From Epiperipatus broadwayi (Eukaryota; Onychophora; Udeonychophora; Euonychophora; Peripatidae): a DNA stretch of 64,000 nt. The position numbers were made by a program, and so were the translations under genes. Below, one piece after another: positions 61,945-64,000 of this stretch. Below the pieces are notes generated by a model that ran no database searches, had not been told where the DNA came from, and worked only from the letters and a program-made list of their open reading frames with translations. Location of the stretch: assembly GCA_028023455.1 (NCBI GenBank), contig JAQFVV010012512.1, positions 2,699,935 to 2,763,934 on the forward strand, written 5' to 3'. The stretch's first letter is position 1; the number at the start of each line of letters is the position of its first letter.

Positions 61945-63220
61945 TAAAAAAAGCTGAGATTTCTTTTGTTAATGTGAGGTACATAAATCTAAATATATTG
62001 AAAGATTAAAAATAAGAAAATATAAAAAAAGGAACATGAAATTGGAATAGATTTTTCAGGTGAATAAATGGTAAAATTTTATTAAACTAAAATTATAGAT
62101 CACGTTTGGAAACAAAAATGTGAAGAAAAAGTTATCGACAGTATTTTTAAAGAACTATAAAAGTTATAAAAATATATAAAAAAATGTATCACCTATTCGT
62201 TAAACTTTCAATGATTTAAGTATTGATTATTAATGATGGCGAAGGTGAAGAATAGAACTTATCCATTTGCTTGATTTAAATAGACACTAATAATTTTGAA
62301 ATTACAATCAAACACTTACAGCATAAAATTGATGTATTATTTATTGAACACAAATACATTAAGCTTTTTTACTTTACCACATAAATAGGATAATATTACA
62401 ATTCATAGGAAGATTATATATTATTGTATGTGAAATTACATATTTATATTATAAAAAAACTTAATGTTAGTAGTCCTTTTTTGTTTTTGCTTCTGAGAAT
62501 CAAGTATCTTATGCCGAGGTCTCAGACACTGTCACATTAAGCACCAGGTAACTGAATAAATACGGTGAGATGAAATCTTATTGTCCCTTGCTCGAATTGC
62601 CTCTAACATATTCCTGTTGTGTATTTTACTTATAATATTAATGAAATGTCACTTTGAAAGTGTAAATATTAAATCTATGTTGCTTAATGTATATGAAAAT
62701 TTAAGCTTGCAAATAATTAAAAAAATTATAATTTTTATATTTATAATTTTATTAACATATGAGTGTTATTTAGGCATTTTTTTCCAGGAGCATTGTTAGT
62801 TTTGTTTAAATTTTATATTCATTAAGTCAAACATATTTAATATTGATTTTTTCAAACTGATATTTCATTAATATTATGAGGTTATTAAAAATAAGACACT
62901 GCCTTATCATTTAAATTTTTAATCATTAATTTCAGAATAATTTATGCTGTGTTTGTATCAAACACTTTATTTTCAACCATGTCAATAAATGAATACTGCA
63001 AACCGTTGACAGCTTAAAGAATAGGGAATAATGTATGAGTTGTATTTATATATATAACTTCCAGAGAATGTTGTGTAACTATAACCATTTAAAATTCATA
63101 TATATTAAACTGTAATTTTTTAACATTTGTATATTGAGTTTTTTTTTTTTTTCAGCGTTTATCTTTTTGTAATTGTGCTTCTTATTGATAACAAAAGTAA
63201 GTCAAATATAATTTTAATAC
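61945..63220. other. AT-rich spacer, nothing recognised
   Basis: A 72-codon frame at 62581-62799 is hydrophobic (isoleucine/leucine-rich) but of the kind AT-rich DNA produces by chance. No repeat partner was found. Confidence 0.45.
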
Positions 63221-63222
63221 AG

Positions 63223-63530
63223 TATTTAAAACACATGTTAGTAAATACACAACGTTTCGAGTAGTAGCATTCTCCACTTCTCTTCAGCTGTTGCTGGCTT
63301 ATATGCACAGTGACAATATTCGCTTTGAAGTTGAACTCGCACCTTTAGATTCTTGAATATCGAATTTAAGGCAAACGCTAAACTCGATATTCAAGAATCT
63401 AAAGGTGTGAGTTCAACTTCTATGCGAATATTGTCACTGTGCATATAGGCCAACAAACCTAAAGAAGAGTGGAGAATCATACTACTCGAAACGTTGTGTA
63501 ATTACTAACCTGTATAGTGTTTAAAATGTT
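63223..63530. mobile_element. Fold-back element with ~140-bp arms
   Basis: 63223-63363 and 63384-63530 are reverse complements with few differences around a 20-bp loop. Both arms contain the conserved box 'ctcgaaacgttgtgta' with 'gtggagaat' upstream. On the minus strand of the left arm this box is preceded by CTGAAGA, so the order CTGANGA ... CGAAAC resembles a decayed hammerhead, but stem II does not pair well. Confidence 0.8.
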
Positions 63531-64000
63531 TGTTATTAATATATCAAATGCAACATTACAAAAACCGATTATTCACCTACTATCAACTCCCCTTTATAGT
63601 CTTAATATTTTTTATTAATGATAATATGTTACTTTCTCAATGTATTTGATAGTTTTTACGTTAAAAAAATGGTGGGTAAAATAAGCTTATATATTCAATT
63701 AGACTTTTGTAAAATGTACGTTGCTAAAAAGATTAGACCTATGTAATAGGTAAAATATTTCGAGATGCTAAACAAGGAGGGTGTCATTTGACTTGATTTA
63801 ATAACTATTTGGATGCATGAACTTTTTCAATTTGTTATTCCTGTAATTATTTTTAGTGTCTAACCCTGTCACCTCTTAAATTTTTCTTCTCATATTTTAC
63901 TCTGAATAATCTTGTCTATTTGTATTTAAACATTTTGATTCTTTAATAACATTATTAACTGTCAATAACAAGTGTTACCACCAAATTTCCGTTTTATAAT
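63531..64000. other. AT-rich DNA to the window end, nothing recognised
   Basis: No coding frame, repeat partner or structured element was seen. Confidence 0.45.

Noticed and set aside
62581-62799. Hydrophobic 72-codon frame as a membrane peptide
   Set aside because: Isoleucine/leucine/phenylalanine richness follows directly from AT composition; no signal or context supports it.

Overview
The window is strongly AT-rich, non-coding metazoan DNA. It has many (AT)n, (CA)n and (GT)n microsatellites, and the only coding traces are decayed retroelements. I find no host gene, tRNA, rRNA, CRISPR array or bacterial-type operon. The mix of Penelope-like elements with GIY-YIG endonucleases, an RTE-type LINE, long-LTR elements and hammerhead-ribozyme repeats points to an invertebrate. 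A mollusc or other spiralian is plausible, but I cannot fix the phylum from sequence alone.

Layout, left half. 1-2.45 kb: AT-rich, nothing recognisable. 2.46-5.55 kb: a tandem duplication of about 1.5 kb. 5.65-8.69 kb: a block whose inverted paralogue lies at 31.5-42.7 kb. 9.9 and 19.8 kb: copies of a SINE-like dispersed repeat, with a third copy at 57 kb. 12.5-13.4 kb: a broken Penelope-like element in head-to-head arrangement. 14.4-15.6 kb: short tandem arrays. 17.9 kb: a fold-back element. 22-24.1 kb: an RTE-type LINE relic carrying a MITE. 24-30 kb: mostly anonymous.

Layout, right half. 30.4 kb: another Penelope fragment. 31.5-42.7 kb: the inverted paralogue of 5.65-8.69 kb, opened by two insertions. 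The first (32.1-33.2 kb) is a tandem array of ~427-bp units, each with a type I hammerhead ribozyme: a metazoan retrozyme. The second (34.3-41.3 kb) is an LTR element with 2.1-kb LTRs, a clear primer-binding site and only ~690 bp of internal DNA; its right LTR holds an inverted solo LTR of a diverged subfamily. 44.07-56.88 kb: a second LTR element, on the minus strand, with 3.3-4.0 kb LTRs and a gag-like frame broken by three in-frame stops. 59.8-61.1 kb: a 1.37-kb near-perfect palindrome of two Penelope 3' ends. 61.2-61.9 and 63.2-63.5 kb: further fold-backs.

The most notable content is the retrozyme array, which has one hammerhead with an intact core, one with an intact core but weak stem I, and one with a core mutation. 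Penelope-like relics, whose reverse transcriptase is the proposed mobiliser of such elements, lie nearby. The unoccupied paralogue at 5.65-8.69 kb serves as an 'empty site' that dates and delimits both insertions.
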